Origin: Idiomarina ramblicola
Lineage (GTDB): Bacteria; Pseudomonadota; Gammaproteobacteria; Enterobacterales; Alteromonadaceae
NCBI RefSeq assembly: GCF_003987255.1
Contig: NZ_PIQC01000004.1
Span: forward strand, 124,001 to 188,000
DNA length: 64,000 bases
Direction: 5' to 3'
Position 1 is the stretch's first letter, and each line of letters begins with the position of its first letter. Shown in pieces: positions 17,585 through 27,998 of this stretch. The notes under the pieces were generated by a model that saw nothing but the letters and a program-made list of their open reading frames with translations, searched no databases and was not told where the DNA came from. A program made the translations under genes and the position numbers.

Positions 17585-19021
17585 ATGAGTGAACAGATTG
17601 ATCAGGCGCTTGCGCGTAAATACGATGCAGGCTTCGTTTCAGAAGTAGAATCAGAGACTTTTCCAATTGGCTTGGATGAAGACGTCATTGCCCGTCTATC
17701 CGCCATTAAAGGTGAACCAGAATGGATGTTAGAATGGCGTCTAAAGGCTTATCGCACCTGGTTAAAAATGGAAGAGCCGGACTGGGCACACGTCGATTAT
17801 CCCAAAGTGGATTACCAGTCTATTTCATACTACTCAGCGCCGAAAAGCATGAAAGATAAACCTAAGTCGTTAGATGAGGTTGATCCTGAATTGCTGCGCA
17901 CCTATGAAAAACTCGGTATTCCTCTGCACGAGCAGGAGATGCTGGCCGGTGTAGCCGTCGATGCAGTCTTCGACTCAGTTTCCGTCGTCACTACTTTCCG
18001 GGAGAAACTGGAAGAAGCGGGCGTGATCTTCTGCCCTATCTCTGAAGCCCTTCACAAGTACCCTGACTTAGTTAAAAAATACTTAGGTACCGTAGTGCCA
18101 CGTGGCGACAATTTCTTCGCGGCGCTGAACAGCGCCGTCTTCACCGATGGCTCGTTTGTTTATATTCCAAAAGGCGTTCGCTGCCCTATGGAACTATCAA
18201 CTTACTTCCGTATAAACGAACAGAATACCGGGCAGTTTGAGCGGACCTTAATTGTTGCCGAAGAAGGCAGCCATGTCAGTTATCTGGAAGGTTGTACCGC
18301 ACCACAGCGTGACGAAAACCAATTGCACGCGGCCGTGGTTGAGCTGGTTGCACTGGATGACGCAGAGATCAAATACTCGACGGTGCAAAACTGGTACCCG
18401 GGCGATGAAAACGGCAAAGGCGGTATCTACAACTTTGTCACTAAACGCGGCCTGTGTGAGAAGAACGCAAAAATTTCCTGGACTCAGGTAGAAACAGGCT
18501 CGGCTGTTACCTGGAAATATCCAAGCTGTATTCTTAAAGGCGACAACAGCGTTGGTGAATTCTACTCAGTTGCGTTAACCCGCGGCAGACAACAAGCCGA
18601 TACCGGCACCAAAATGATTCACTTAGGTAAGAACACTAAGTCAACCATCATTTCCAAAGGTATTTCCGCTGGCCGCAGTAATAACGCTTATCGTGGCCTG
18701 GTTCGTATGGGCCCTGGTGCCGAAGGCGCACGTAATTTTACCGAATGTGATTCGCTGCTCATTGGCGACCAGTGCGGTGCACACACATTCCCGTATATTG
18801 AAAGCAGCAATCCAACCGCGATTGTTGAGCACGAAGCCACCACCTCTAAGGTGAGTGACGATCAATTATTCTTATGTCGGCAACGAGGCCTGGACCCTGA
18901 AAAAGCAGTCTCAATGATTGTAAATGGCTTCTGTAAAGAAGTGTTCCGTGAGCTACCAATGGAGTTTGCGGTGGAAGCCGGTAAGTTGCTTGAAATCAGT
19001 CTTGAAGGTTCAGTGGGGTAA
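17585..19021 (+). CDS. sufB: SufB, Fe-S cluster scaffold subunit
   Basis: A 478-residue SufB. Typical segments are [58 protein letters not shown] and, near the C-terminus, [15 protein letters not shown] and [16 protein letters not shown]. SufB forms the SufBC2D scaffold on which clusters are built. It is full length and starts the suf operon; sufC follows after 3 bases. Confidence 0.96.
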   Translation: MSEQIDQALARKYDAGFVSEVESETFPIGLDEDVIARLSAIKGEPEWMLEWRLKAYRTWLKMEEPDWAHVDYPKVDYQSISYYSAPKSMKDKPKSLDEVDPELLRTYEKLGIPLHEQEMLAGVAVDAVFDSVSVVTTFREKLEEAGVIFCPISEALHKYPDLVKKYLGTVVPRGDNFFAALNSAVFTDGSFVYIPKGVRCPMELSTYFRINEQNTGQFERTLIVAEEGSHVSYLEGCTAPQRDENQLHAAVVELVALDDAEIKYSTVQNWYPGDENGKGGIYNFVTKRGLCEKNAKISWTQVETGSAVTWKYPSCILKGDNSVGEFYSVALTRGRQQADTGTKMIHLGKNTKSTIISKGISAGRSNNAYRGLVRMGPGAEGARNFTECDSLLIGDQCGAHTFPYIESSNPTAIVEHEATTSKVSDDQLFLCRQRGLDPEKAVSMIVNGFCKEVFRELPMEFAVEAGKLLEISLEGSVG

Positions 19022-19024
19022 AAC

Positions 19025-19789
19025 ATGCTATCGATTAAAGATCTGCACGCACGTGTGGAAGAAACAACAATTTTAAAAGGCCTGAATCTAGAAATAAAAC
19101 CCGGCGAAGTACACGCTATTATGGGTCCTAACGGTGCCGGTAAAAGTACTTTAGGTTACGTTTTATCCGGCCGCGATGGCTACGAAGTTGAAAGCGGCAG
19201 CGTTGAGATGGACGGTAAAGATTTGCTGGACATGGAAGTTGAAGAGCGCGCTCAAGCCGGATTATTCCTGGCATTCCAGTACCCGGTTGAAATACCCGGT
19301 GTGAGCAACATGGAATTCATGAAAGAATCCGTTAACGCCCTACGCGAAGCGCGTGGCGAGAATACTCTCAGCTCTGCAGAGTTTTTGAAAAAAGCAAAAG
19401 AAGCTTGTAAGCAGGTTGAGTTACCGCTCGATTTCTTAAAGCGCGGTGTGAATGAAGGCTTTTCCGGTGGTGAGAAAAAGCGCAACGAAATTATGCAGCT
19501 GATTATGCTGGAGCCCAAAATAGCCATTCTTGATGAGTCCGATTCGGGTCTTGACGTTGACGCGCTGCAAGTTGTTGCAAAAGGCGTCAACAGCCAGCGC
19601 GACGGTGAGCGCAGCTTTATTGTTGTCACGCATTATCAGCGCCTGCTGGACTACATTCAGCCAGACTACGTTCACATTCTGTCTAAAGGCAAGATTGTGA
19701 AAAGTGGTGGCCCTGAACTGGCTAAAGAAGTTGAAGCTTCGGGTTATGCCTGGTTAGCAGAAGCGGAAGCAGAAGGAGCTGATGCATGA
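19025..19789 (+). CDS. sufC: SufC, Fe-S assembly ATPase
   Basis: A 254-residue ABC-type ATPase with Walker A GPNGAGKST, ABC signature FSGGEKKRNEI, Walker B IAILDESDSGLD and the H-loop VVTHYQRLL. The ESDSGLD sequence is the SufC variant. It drives the SufBCD scaffold. The stop overlaps the sufD start as ATGA. Confidence 0.96.
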   Translation: MLSIKDLHARVEETTILKGLNLEIKPGEVHAIMGPNGAGKSTLGYVLSGRDGYEVESGSVEMDGKDLLDMEVEERAQAGLFLAFQYPVEIPGVSNMEFMKESVNALREARGENTLSSAEFLKKAKEACKQVELPLDFLKRGVNEGFSGGEKKRNEIMQLIMLEPKIAILDESDSGLDVDALQVVAKGVNSQRDGERSFIVVTHYQRLLDYIQPDYVHILSKGKIVKSGGPELAKEVEASGYAWLAEAEAEGADA

Positions 19790-21036
19790 GTCAATGGTTA
19801 AACCACGTTTTAGAACGTGCCTCGACCGTTGACGATTGGCTATCTCCGGTCCGGGCACAAGCCTTGGACACACTAAAACAACAGCAATGGCCGACACGCC
19901 GCACTGAAGCCTGGCGTTATACCTCATTGCATTCGGTTGCTGACCTAGAGCTGAAAACAGCCACAGGTAGTGCTACCGCTGAAGCGCCAATGATTGAGGG
20001 CTTAAACAGCCTGGATTTGGTGTTTGTTGACGGTCAGCTGAGTACCGACATCAGCAAACTTAAGCTGCCAACAGGCGTGACAATTAGTGAACTGACGGCA
20101 CCAAGTGAGCCTGCGGAAGCTATTTTTGCGCAAGTAAAACCCAACCGTCATTTGTTCGGCCTGGTAAACGACGTTCTGGCACAGCAAGGTGTTGTTATTG
20201 ATATTGCCGCTGGCGCAAAAGTTGAACAACCGATTCGTGTTGTTAATTTCGCTTCTGCCGGCATTGAGTCTCATCAGCGTACATTGGTACGCTTGGGTGA
20301 GAACGCTCAGGCAACCATTATAGAGCACGGTAGTGGCTCAGGTAATAGTCTGAACACCGCTTTTGCTGAATACGATATTGCCGAAAAAGCGAGTTTAGAA
20401 CACTACCGCTTTGCTCTGCATGAAGGCGATGCCATTCATATTGGTGGCAGCCACTTCAAACTGCACGATCATGCCAAAATGAACAGCACCTTAATTGGCT
20501 ATGGCAGTCAATTAACGCGTCTGGACGTGGACATTGAACACGCTGGTGAGCATGCGTTCGCCAAGTTTAACAACGTGTATTTACTGGCACCACGACAGCA
20601 CTTTGACCTGCACAGCACCATCGAGCATGCGTCCCCCAACGGTACCACCGAAGAAAACGCCCGTGGCATTATTGGCGACAGGGCAAAAGCCGTATTCAAC
20701 GGACGTATTCATATTCACCGCCATGCGCAAAAAACACTGGCAGAATTGAATAACCGTAACTTGTTGCTAACCCGCGGTGCTCAAATTAATACCAAGCCTG
20801 AGCTGGAAATCTACGCAGACGATGTGCAGTGCGCTCACGGTGCAACAGTAGCTGAAATCGACGAAGAGGCATTGTATTACATGCTGACTCGCGGCATCGA
20901 CAGGCAGCAAGCGTTGGTGATGCTCAACTTCGGCTTCGTGCAGGAAATGGTGTTCCAGATGCCAAATAAAGCCTTGGCTGACTGGTTACAACCCATATTG
21001 AAAACGCGATTTGAAAGTATGATGGAGCAGCAATGA
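19786..21036 (+). CDS. sufD: SufD, Fe-S assembly scaffold subunit
   Basis: A 416-residue SufD. The N-terminal part (WPTRRTEAWRYTSLHSV) and the C-terminal beta-helix with KAVFNGRIHIHRHAQK, LLLTRGAQINTKPELEIYA and DVQCAHGATVAEID are diagnostic. It pairs with SufB and SufC. Overlaps of 4 bases with sufC and sufS indicate translational coupling. Confidence 0.95.
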   Translation: MSQWLNHVLERASTVDDWLSPVRAQALDTLKQQQWPTRRTEAWRYTSLHSVADLELKTATGSATAEAPMIEGLNSLDLVFVDGQLSTDISKLKLPTGVTISELTAPSEPAEAIFAQVKPNRHLFGLVNDVLAQQGVVIDIAAGAKVEQPIRVVNFASAGIESHQRTLVRLGENAQATIIEHGSGSGNSLNTAFAEYDIAEKASLEHYRFALHEGDAIHIGGSHFKLHDHAKMNSTLIGYGSQLTRLDVDIEHAGEHAFAKFNNVYLLAPRQHFDLHSTIEHASPNGTTEENARGIIGDRAKAVFNGRIHIHRHAQKTLAELNNRNLLLTRGAQINTKPELEIYADDVQCAHGATVAEIDEEALYYMLTRGIDRQQALVMLNFGFVQEMVFQMPNKALADWLQPILKTRFESMMEQQ

Positions 21037-22250
21037 GCCTGAACGTTGCACAAATTCGTGAGCAGTTCCCGATACTGCACCGTCAGGTTCACGGTAAACC
21101 TTTAGTTTATCTGGACAACGCGGCAACCACTCAGAAGCCGCAGGCGGTCATTAATGCGCTGACGGATTACTATACTCAGTGCAATGCCAATGTTCACCGC
21201 GGCGCTCATTACCTGTCCGATGAAGCGACCCGGCGTTATGAAGCAGCGCGGAAAACCGTTGCTGAATATATAAACGCCAGCCGTCAGGAAGAGGTGATCT
21301 GGACTAGTGGCACAACGGAAGGCATTAATTTGGTGGCTAACGGCGTTGCCCAGCGACTAAAAGCCGGTGAGGAAGTCCTGGTAACCGAGATGGAGCATCA
21401 CGCTAACTTGGTGACTTGGCAGCAGGCTTGTAAACGCTCAGGCGCAACGTTGAAAGTCGTCCCCATTAACGAAGACGGCTCACTCAATACCGATCAGTTT
21501 CATGCTCTGCTGAGTGAGAATACGGCTTTTGTTTCAATGCCGCATATTTCAAATGCGCTGGGCACCATTAACCCAATTAAAGAGCTCACCGCCGCCGCCA
21601 AGGCGAAGGACGCTCTGGTGATGATTGATGGTGCACAAGGTGTCGCGCATGGTGCGATTGACGTGCAGGATATTGGCTGTGACTTTTACGCCTTTTCCGG
21701 ACACAAAGTCTTTGGGCCTACCGGTATTGGTGTACTCTGGGGCTGTTATGAAGTTTTAAAGGACTGGCCGATATGGTTAGTTGGCGGTGAAATGATCGCA
21801 ACCGTTAGCTACCAAGATGCCACTTGGGGTGAATTGCCAAACCGATTAGAAGCCGGCACACCGAATATCGCCGGTGCTATTGGCCTGGCGGCAGCCATTA
21901 ACTGGCTGCAACAATATGATGCTGCCGATATCCTGGCTCACGAAACCGCTTTATTGGCGCGAGCGACACAATTAGCTGAGCAAACCGATGGCTTAACCAT
22001 TGTTGGGCAAGCCGAAAAGAAAATTGGCGTGCTAAGCTTTATTATAGACGGTGCACATCCAGCCGATATTGGCTTTTTGCTGGATAAACAAGGCATCGCT
22101 ATTCGCACTGGTGATCACTGTGCTCAGCCATTAATGAAACGCCTGAACGTGCCGGGCACTGCGCGCGCATCGTTTTCCATTTACAATACGCTAGACGAGG
22201 TTGAAATGCTGTTTGAAGGCATCAAAAAAGCTCGTCTAATGCTAGCCTGA
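21033..22250 (+). CDS. sufS: SufS, group II cysteine desulfurase
   Basis: A 405-residue PLP enzyme that takes sulfur from cysteine. The start has FPILHRQVHGKPLVYLDNAA, the PLP lysine lies in FSGHKVFGPTGIG, and the active-site Cys is in IRTGDHCAQPLMKR. The short Cys loop marks it as SufS (group II), which needs SufE; sufE is at the end of this operon. Confidence 0.96.
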   Translation: MSLNVAQIREQFPILHRQVHGKPLVYLDNAATTQKPQAVINALTDYYTQCNANVHRGAHYLSDEATRRYEAARKTVAEYINASRQEEVIWTSGTTEGINLVANGVAQRLKAGEEVLVTEMEHHANLVTWQQACKRSGATLKVVPINEDGSLNTDQFHALLSENTAFVSMPHISNALGTINPIKELTAAAKAKDALVMIDGAQGVAHGAIDVQDIGCDFYAFSGHKVFGPTGIGVLWGCYEVLKDWPIWLVGGEMIATVSYQDATWGELPNRLEAGTPNIAGAIGLAAAINWLQQYDAADILAHETALLARATQLAEQTDGLTIVGQAEKKIGVLSFIIDGAHPADIGFLLDKQGIAIRTGDHCAQPLMKRLNVPGTARASFSIYNTLDEVEMLFEGIKKARLMLA

Positions 22251-22266
22251 TGGCAGGAGGAGACTC

Positions 22267-22623
22267 ATGTCTGTAGAAACATTTGTACCATCATCGTCGT
22301 TAATTTCGATGACAGAAAGCGCCGTGCGTTATTTCGAGTCGCGCTTAAAAGACGAGCCAGGTAAGTTCATTCGACTGTCCACCAAGCAGAGTGGCTGCAC
22401 CGGTTATGCCTATGTACTTAATTCGGTCGATGCGCTGGAAAGCGGTGATGAAGTCGTCGACATTAATGACAACCTGACAGTCGCGATTGCCTCTAATGCA
22501 CTCGAGCTGGTGCGTAATACCGAAATTGATTACGTAAAAGAAGGCATTAACGGCGTGGTTAAATTCAATAACCCGAATGTCGTCAACGAATGTGGTTGTG
22601 GCGAAAGCTTCAACGTTCAGTAA
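22267..22623 (+). CDS. sufA: SufA/IscA-family Fe-S carrier
   Basis: A 118-residue A-type carrier with the three conserved cysteines: one in QSGCTGYAY and the C-terminal pair in NECGCGESF. It receives clusters from the SufBCD scaffold and passes them on. AGGAGG precedes the start. Its position between sufS and sufT differs from the E. coli order, where sufA comes first. Confidence 0.9.
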   Translation: MSVETFVPSSSLISMTESAVRYFESRLKDEPGKFIRLSTKQSGCTGYAYVLNSVDALESGDEVVDINDNLTVAIASNALELVRNTEIDYVKEGINGVVKFNNPNVVNECGCGESFNVQ

Positions 22624-22637
22624 CGGAAGTTTAGATT

Positions 22638-23171
22638 ATGCAGCAGAAAATGGTGTCCACCACCCGAGAGGTGAAAGCACGCCAAGTGCCAACGGGTGAA
22701 CCTAAAGTTATCCCTAAAGGTGAGTTTGTTAATATTACTCAGGATTTAGGCGGTAACTATACCGTCACCTTTCAGGGCAATATGCTGCGTATTGACGGTA
22801 CAGACGCGGATGCTATTGGTCGTAAGCCAGAGAAGCTCGACTTTGAGCCTCCTGCAGATGACAAAATCTCGGAAGCTCAGGTGTGGGAAGCGCTGGAAAC
22901 CATTTACGACCCGGAAATTCCAATTAACTTAGTCTCCCTTGGCCTTATTTATAAAGTCGTTGTGGACCGGGACGCTGCCACCGTTACTATCGATATGACG
23001 CTAACCGCACCAGGCTGCGGTATGGGTCCGGTATTAGTGGGTGATGTCGAATACCGCGTTTCTTTGGTGCCACACGTTCAAGACGTAAAGGTTGATTTGG
23101 TTTTTGACCCACCCTGGTCACGGGATATGATGAGCGAAGAAGCTCAGCTTGAAGCCGGTGTTTTCTTTTAA
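22638..23171 (+). CDS. sufT: SufT, DUF59-domain Fe-S maturation factor
   Basis: A 177-residue protein with a C-terminal DUF59/MIP18 domain (about 80-160): IYDPEIPINLVSLGLIY and LTAPGCGMGPVL, the latter containing the conserved Cys. The N-terminal extension (ARQVPTGEPKVIPKGEFVNI) is typical of proteins annotated as SufT. It helps in maturation of Fe-S proteins. It lies 15 bases after sufA. Confidence 0.9.
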   Translation: MQQKMVSTTREVKARQVPTGEPKVIPKGEFVNITQDLGGNYTVTFQGNMLRIDGTDADAIGRKPEKLDFEPPADDKISEAQVWEALETIYDPEIPINLVSLGLIYKVVVDRDAATVTIDMTLTAPGCGMGPVLVGDVEYRVSLVPHVQDVKVDLVFDPPWSRDMMSEEAQLEAGVFF

Positions 23172-23209
23172 GTATTTGTTTCACCTTTAAACAGAGGTTG
23201 TTGGTCAGC

Positions 23210-23623
23210 ATGAATTTACCCAGTACAGATGAAATCATTGATGACTTAGAGTTTTTAGACGACTGGGAACAACGTTACCAGTACATCATTGATTTAGGTA
23301 AAGCTCTGCCCGGCTTACCGGAAAGCCAACATAGAGATGAATATCTGGTGCGGGGCTGCCAAAGCAACGTATGGCTTATCAGTGAAGAAAAAGACGGCAA
23401 ACTGTTGTTGCATGTTGATAGTGACGCAGTCATTGTCCAAGGCCTGCTGACCCTAGTCATGGCGGCTTACCACAATAAAACCCCTGAACAAATTCTGGCG
23501 TTTGATATCGACCATTATTTTGCACAACTGGACTTAGAAAATCATATTACGCCGACCCGCGGTAACGGTTTACGTGCAATTGTCGGAAAAATTCAGCAAT
23601 TAGCAAAGCACCGACAGGCTTAA
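23210..23623 (+). CDS. sufE: SufE, sulfur-transfer protein
   Basis: A 137-residue SufE with the sulfur-acceptor Cys in LVRGCQSNVWL and the N-terminal DWEQRYQYIIDLGK. It accepts persulfide from SufS and stimulates it. I chose the ATG at 23210; an upstream TTG at 23198 is possible. It closes the operon, its stop overlapping that of the convergent EAL-HDOD gene by 4 bases. Confidence 0.93.
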   Translation: MNLPSTDEIIDDLEFLDDWEQRYQYIIDLGKALPGLPESQHRDEYLVRGCQSNVWLISEEKDGKLLLHVDSDAVIVQGLLTLVMAAYHNKTPEQILAFDIDHYFAQLDLENHITPTRGNGLRAIVGKIQQLAKHRQA

Positions 23624-24822
23624 ATGGTATTAAACAAATCCTGAACATTAGCCGACACTGTTCTGTAACTGGTTAACAGGCCCATATCGACCTGATGGAG
23701 CTGCTGTTTCATCTGCACGAATTGCTCAAGTTTTAGCGCAATACGTAAACATTGGCCCATCGGCCCGGCACAGCTATCAACAGCCATTTTTGTTTGTTCG
23801 GACAGCGGTAACTTTTCAAAGAAACACGCCTTATCAACACCGAGCATAATATCGACGCCCGATAGTAACCCAACAAAATAGCATTGGTCCGGATCGATAT
23901 CCGCCGAATTTTGTCGTTTAGCCAGCTCATAACACATCTGCGCCCTCACTAAGACCATGCGGGAAGCCTCGGGACTGCTGGCGGTTACCGAGCCAATCAG
24001 GGCTATCCAACGTCTTAATTTTTCAATACCCAGCCGCATAATGACGTCTTTAACCCGTGTTATAGGGCTCGCGGTCGGGTATAAAGGACTGTTTACTATC
24101 TTAAGCAAGCTAACCGACAACTTAGGGTCTTCTGAAATAACCTGAGAGAGTTCGGTTAAGTCCGGTTCTTTCTCAAAACAAAGTGATAGTACCTTTGCCA
24201 GTTGCAACGAGGAAGGCTCTAGCCGAGTGCCGTAAACAACGGTTGGTTTCGCAAAATAGTAGCCCTGAAATAGCTCAAACCCCAGAGCTTCATAAGCCTG
24301 TTTGGTCGCTTCATCTTCCACCCGCTCAGCCAACCACTTGCCTTTGAATCCGGAAAGCTTTTGTTTAAAGGATTGAGCCTGCGCCAGCGTTAAAGTCGAT
24401 ACGTCCACTTTAATATAAGACGCATATTTCAACAGAGGCTCCCAGGCAGGGTCGAATTCAAAATCATCCAACGCAAAACGGAAACCTCTTTCGTGCCAGC
24501 GTGCCACAGCATTAATGACCGCCCGGGTCGGCTTTATTCTCTCCACCAGCTCAATAACAACTTTGTCTGGCTCAATAGGAAGAAAGCTCTGAGACACTAG
24601 AAATTCACTGGAAACGTTGATAAACGCCGTTGCGTCATACTGTTCAGTCTGCGTAGTTATACCTGCACAAAGGTTAAAAACAACCTCACTGGTAGCGGCA
24701 GTATCTCCAACAGTTTCCGCGCTTAAGTTAAGCGCATTGCGATAAAGCAGTTCTACGGCATAAAACCGATTTCTATTGTCATAAATTGGCTGAGCAGCCA
24801 GTAACGGAAAAGTTTCAGCCAT
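23620..24822 (-). CDS. EAL-HDOD signalling protein (YuxH-like)
   Basis: A 400-residue protein with an N-terminal EAL domain (about 8-195) and a C-terminal HDOD domain (about 200-390; PDLTELSQVISEDPKLSVSLL and VKDVIMRLGIEKLRRW). The EAL signature reads ELL. Residues equivalent to the usual metal and substrate ligands seem present: E in VELLYR, N in FINVS, E in IELVE, DD in ALDDF, K in YIKVD, E in AERVE and Q in FQGYYF. Many family members are c-di-GMP-inactive; here activity is open. It overlaps the SPFH gene start by 8 bases, so the two are likely cotranscribed. Confidence 0.88.
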   Translation of the reverse strand: MAETFPLLAAQPIYDNRNRFYAVELLYRNALNLSAETVGDTAATSEVVFNLCAGITTQTEQYDATAFINVSSEFLVSQSFLPIEPDKVVIELVERIKPTRAVINAVARWHERGFRFALDDFEFDPAWEPLLKYASYIKVDVSTLTLAQAQSFKQKLSGFKGKWLAERVEDEATKQAYEALGFELFQGYYFAKPTVVYGTRLEPSSLQLAKVLSLCFEKEPDLTELSQVISEDPKLSVSLLKIVNSPLYPTASPITRVKDVIMRLGIEKLRRWIALIGSVTASSPEASRMVLVRAQMCYELAKRQNSADIDPDQCYFVGLLSGVDIMLGVDKACFFEKLPLSEQTKMAVDSCAGPMGQCLRIALKLEQFVQMKQQLHQVDMGLLTSYRTVSANVQDLFNTI

Positions 24823-25729
24823 CTTTTTTACTGTCTTTGGCCGCTTCCATTGCGCTTAGAATATCCGACGATAAAGAGTCCAACTGGCCTGTCGGCTGTG
24901 GCAACATAATCACTTTACTGGCGGCTGTATCGAAAGAGCCCAGTACATCCACGTAATTCGTGAACTTCAGCAAATCAATGACATCTCTGGAGGTGATATC
25001 GTTTGCTTGATCGGTAACCATGGCAATGGAATCACGTAAACCTTCTGCTATAGCTAAACGCTGACCAGCAATACCCTGACCTTGCAAAATTTTAGACTCT
25101 TTATCCGCTTCGGCTTGTTTCACCAACATAATTTTTTCAGCTTCCGCTTTATGTTCCGCCGCACGACGCTCTCGTTCAGCTGCATTGATTTGGTTCATTG
25201 AGTCTTTAACAGACTGGTCCGGGTCAATGTCCGTCACCAGCGACGCAATAATTTCAAACCCGTATTCTTCCATGGTATCTCGCAACTGCTCTTTTACATC
25301 TTTAGAAATAGAGTCTTTATTATCGAACACCGCATCCAGGTTTTGTTTAGGAATTTGTGCACGCACTGTATCAAATACATAGGACTGCATTTGCCATTCG
25401 GGGTTTTCCAACTGGTAAAAAGCGTTATAAACCGACGTTTCATTGCTCACCCGGTACTGCACAGACACTCTGACAACCACAAAAACGTTATCGTTTGTTT
25501 TGGTCTCAACATCAACATCCAGCTGACGCGTTCTCATTGACTGCTTATGAGCAACTTGTTCAATCAGGGGGATGATAAAGTTAAGGCCGGGCGTCAACAT
25601 GCGGCGGTAACGACCGAACAATTCCACCAAGTACACGCTTTGCTGCGGAACAATGCGCACCGAAGCAATCAGCAGTAACACGACAGCCAGTGCGCCAACT
25701 ACCCACATGATATTAAAATCGCTCGTCAT
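24815..25729 (-). CDS. SPFH/stomatin-family membrane protein
   Basis: A 304-residue protein with one N-terminal transmembrane helix (about 8-26), an SPFH/PHB domain (VPQQSVYLVELFGRYRRMLTPG to about 190), then a helical, Ala/Glu-rich coiled region (AAERERRAAEHKAEAEKIM). This is the QmcA/paraslipin-like arrangement that forms membrane microdomain scaffolds and oligomeric cages. No NfeD partner is visible beside it. The following gene, an EAL-HDOD protein, overlaps it by 8 bases. Confidence 0.88.
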   Translation of the reverse strand: MTSDFNIMWVVGALAVVLLLIASVRIVPQQSVYLVELFGRYRRMLTPGLNFIIPLIEQVAHKQSMRTRQLDVDVETKTNDNVFVVVRVSVQYRVSNETSVYNAFYQLENPEWQMQSYVFDTVRAQIPKQNLDAVFDNKDSISKDVKEQLRDTMEEYGFEIIASLVTDIDPDQSVKDSMNQINAAERERRAAEHKAEAEKIMLVKQAEADKESKILQGQGIAGQRLAIAEGLRDSIAMVTDQANDITSRDVIDLLKFTNYVDVLGSFDTAASKVIMLPQPTGQLDSLSSDILSAMEAAKDSKKDG

Positions 25730-25805
25730 TATTGAATCCTCATTCTACGTGAATGATAAGGGAAAAGATTAAGGGAAGATATGAAAAAAATGAAAGCATG
25801 AGGCA

Positions 25806-25833
25806 AAGGCTCCGCCATCGGCAACGGAGCCTT
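25806..25833 (-). terminator. Hairpin terminator downstream of the S9A peptidase gene
   Basis: 9-bp stem (25806-25814 with 25825-25833) and a 10-base loop, 15 bases after the peptidase stop. On the minus strand a run of seven T follows only after about 14 bases, so efficiency is uncertain. Confidence 0.5.
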
Positions 25834-25848
25834 GCTTTTCATTGATAA

Positions 25849-27987
25849 CTATTCAGGAAGTTGCTCAAACCCCATGTGATAAAGGGTAAAACCGAATATG
25901 TCTGAATACTGTTCAATGGTTTTTGAAACTGGCGTACCAGCACCATGCCCGGCATTGGTTTCAATACGGATAAGCTGAGGGTTTTCACCGCCTGCTTTGT
26001 CCTGAAGCTCTGCAGCAAATTTAAATGAATGCGCAGGCACTACGCGGTCATCATGGTCACCCGTAGTGATCAGCGTTGCCGGATAAGCCACGCCTTCTTC
26101 CACGTTATGAACCGGCGAGTAACCCAGCAAGTACTCAAACATTTCTTCGCTGTCGTTCGCAGTACCGTAGTCATACGCCCAGCCAGCGCCAGCAGTAAAG
26201 GTGTGATAGCGAAGCATATCCAGCACACCTACTGCAGGCAATGCAACGGCAAAGAGTTCCGGCCGCTGAGTCATAACCGCGCCGACTAGCAAGCCACCAT
26301 TAGAGCCTCCACGAACCGCCAGTTGCTCAGACGATGTGTATTTCTCATCAATCAGGTACTCAGCTGCTGCGATAAAGTCGTCAAAAACGTTTTGTTTTTG
26401 CAGTTTAGTACCCGCTTTATGCCAGTCTTTACCGTATTCACCACCGCCACGCAGGTTAGCGACAGCGTAAACACCACCCATTTCTAACCAGGCTGCGTTA
26501 GCAATACTGAATGAAGGTGTCAGGCTAATATTAAAACCACCATAACCGTACAAAATTGTTGGGTTAGAGCCATCCAGCTCTGTTCCCTTTTTGTAGGTGA
26601 TGATCATAGGTACTTCGGTACCATCTTTGGAAGTATAAAAGACCTGCTTTGATTCGTAGTTGGCAGAATCAAAATCAGCACCGGATTCAGCATAAACTTC
26701 AGAGCCGCCCTGATCCGGGTCGAATTTATAAATCGTTGACGGTGTGCTGTAGTTGGTAAAGGTGTAGTACAACTCATCCACTTCTTTTTTAGCTGAGAAG
26801 CCACCAATACTGCCCACACCCGGAAGCTGCACTTCACGAACCATATCGCCGTTATAAGCGTATTGTTTCACCTTAGCTACGGCATCGACCATGTACTCTG
26901 CAAAGATATAGCCCGCACCGGTTGATACGCTCAACACGTTTTCCGTTTCTGGAATAAAGTTTTCCCAGTTTTCAGGTGTTGGATTACTGGCATCAACGGT
27001 CACAACGCGCTGGTTTGGTGCGTCTAGGTTAGTAACCAGGTAAAGCTTTGAGCCATCGTTGTCCAATACACGGGTATCAGAGTCAGTATGATCCAGAATT
27101 GTCACCAGCTCGCTGTCTTCGTCAGTCAAGTCCTTTAAAAACAGTTTGTTGCCGGACGTAGAGTTTGCAGCAGAAATGAGCAAGTAGCGATCATCATCTG
27201 TTACCGAGCCGCCAACATAACGGTGTTTCTCAGCATCTGTTCCGCCAAAGACAAGTTTGTCTTCAGACTGCTCGGTACCCAACTCATGGTAATACAGCTT
27301 GTGCTGGTCGGTTTTTGCTGAAAGCTCGCTGCCTTCTGGCTTGTCGTAGCTGGAATAGTAGAAACCTTCATTGCCTACCCAGGACACACCGCTGAATTTG
27401 ACATCGACTAATGGCTCTTCGAGCTGCTCCTTAGTTTCTGCATCAATGACAATAACTTTACGCCAGTCACTACCACCTTCAGAGATCGAATAGGCCGCTA
27501 ACGAGCCATCATCAGAAAACGCTAACTGTGCCAGCGATGTTGTGCCGTCTTCACTAAAGGTATTAGGATCGAGGAACACTTCCGGCTCTTCATCACCTTT
27601 TTGGCGGTACACCACGTACTGATTCTGTAAGCCATCGTTTTTGTAGAAATAGGTATAATCACCCTCTTTAAACGGTGCGCTGATTTTCTCGTAGTTCCAC
27701 AGTTCGGTCAGACGCGTTTCAATTTTTTCGCGATAGGGAATCGACTCCAGATGTGCGAAAGTCACTTCATTCTGAGCTTTAACCCAGTTTTCCGTTTCTT
27801 CACTGCGGTCGTCTTCTAACCAACGATAAGGGTCCGCCACTTCGCTACCAAAGTAGGTATCAACCACATCGCCTTTACGCGTTTCCGGATACGACATAGG
27901 TTGCGTATTCGCCTCTTTTTCCGTTTCAACATTTTGTGAACAGGCAGTCAGTAAGCTGACGGCTACGGCTCCCAGTAGATATTTCAT
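25849..27987 (-). CDS. Prolyl oligopeptidase family (S9A) lipoprotein
   Basis: A 712-residue serine peptidase. The N-terminus is a lipoprotein signal with lipobox LLTAC (Cys16). A seven-bladed propeller region (about 40-430) begins with [13 protein letters not shown] and is followed by the alpha/beta-hydrolase domain with nucleophile Ser in [12 protein letters not shown], Asp in [11 protein letters not shown] and His in NAGHGAGTP. It should cut short proline-containing peptides in the periplasm or at the membrane. It starts 11 bases after the small exported protein at the end of the aryl polyene operon, so readthrough from that operon is possible. Confidence 0.92.
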   Translation of the reverse strand: MKYLLGAVAVSLLTACSQNVETEKEANTQPMSYPETRKGDVVDTYFGSEVADPYRWLEDDRSEETENWVKAQNEVTFAHLESIPYREKIETRLTELWNYEKISAPFKEGDYTYFYKNDGLQNQYVVYRQKGDEEPEVFLDPNTFSEDGTTSLAQLAFSDDGSLAAYSISEGGSDWRKVIVIDAETKEQLEEPLVDVKFSGVSWVGNEGFYYSSYDKPEGSELSAKTDQHKLYYHELGTEQSEDKLVFGGTDAEKHRYVGGSVTDDDRYLLISAANSTSGNKLFLKDLTDEDSELVTILDHTDSDTRVLDNDGSKLYLVTNLDAPNQRVVTVDASNPTPENWENFIPETENVLSVSTGAGYIFAEYMVDAVAKVKQYAYNGDMVREVQLPGVGSIGGFSAKKEVDELYYTFTNYSTPSTIYKFDPDQGGSEVYAESGADFDSANYESKQVFYTSKDGTEVPMIITYKKGTELDGSNPTILYGYGGFNISLTPSFSIANAAWLEMGGVYAVANLRGGGEYGKDWHKAGTKLQKQNVFDDFIAAAEYLIDEKYTSSEQLAVRGGSNGGLLVGAVMTQRPELFAVALPAVGVLDMLRYHTFTAGAGWAYDYGTANDSEEMFEYLLGYSPVHNVEEGVAYPATLITTGDHDDRVVPAHSFKFAAELQDKAGGENPQLIRIETNAGHGAGTPVSKTIEQYSDIFGFTLYHMGFEQLPE

Positions 27988-27998
27988 TGTTATTATCC

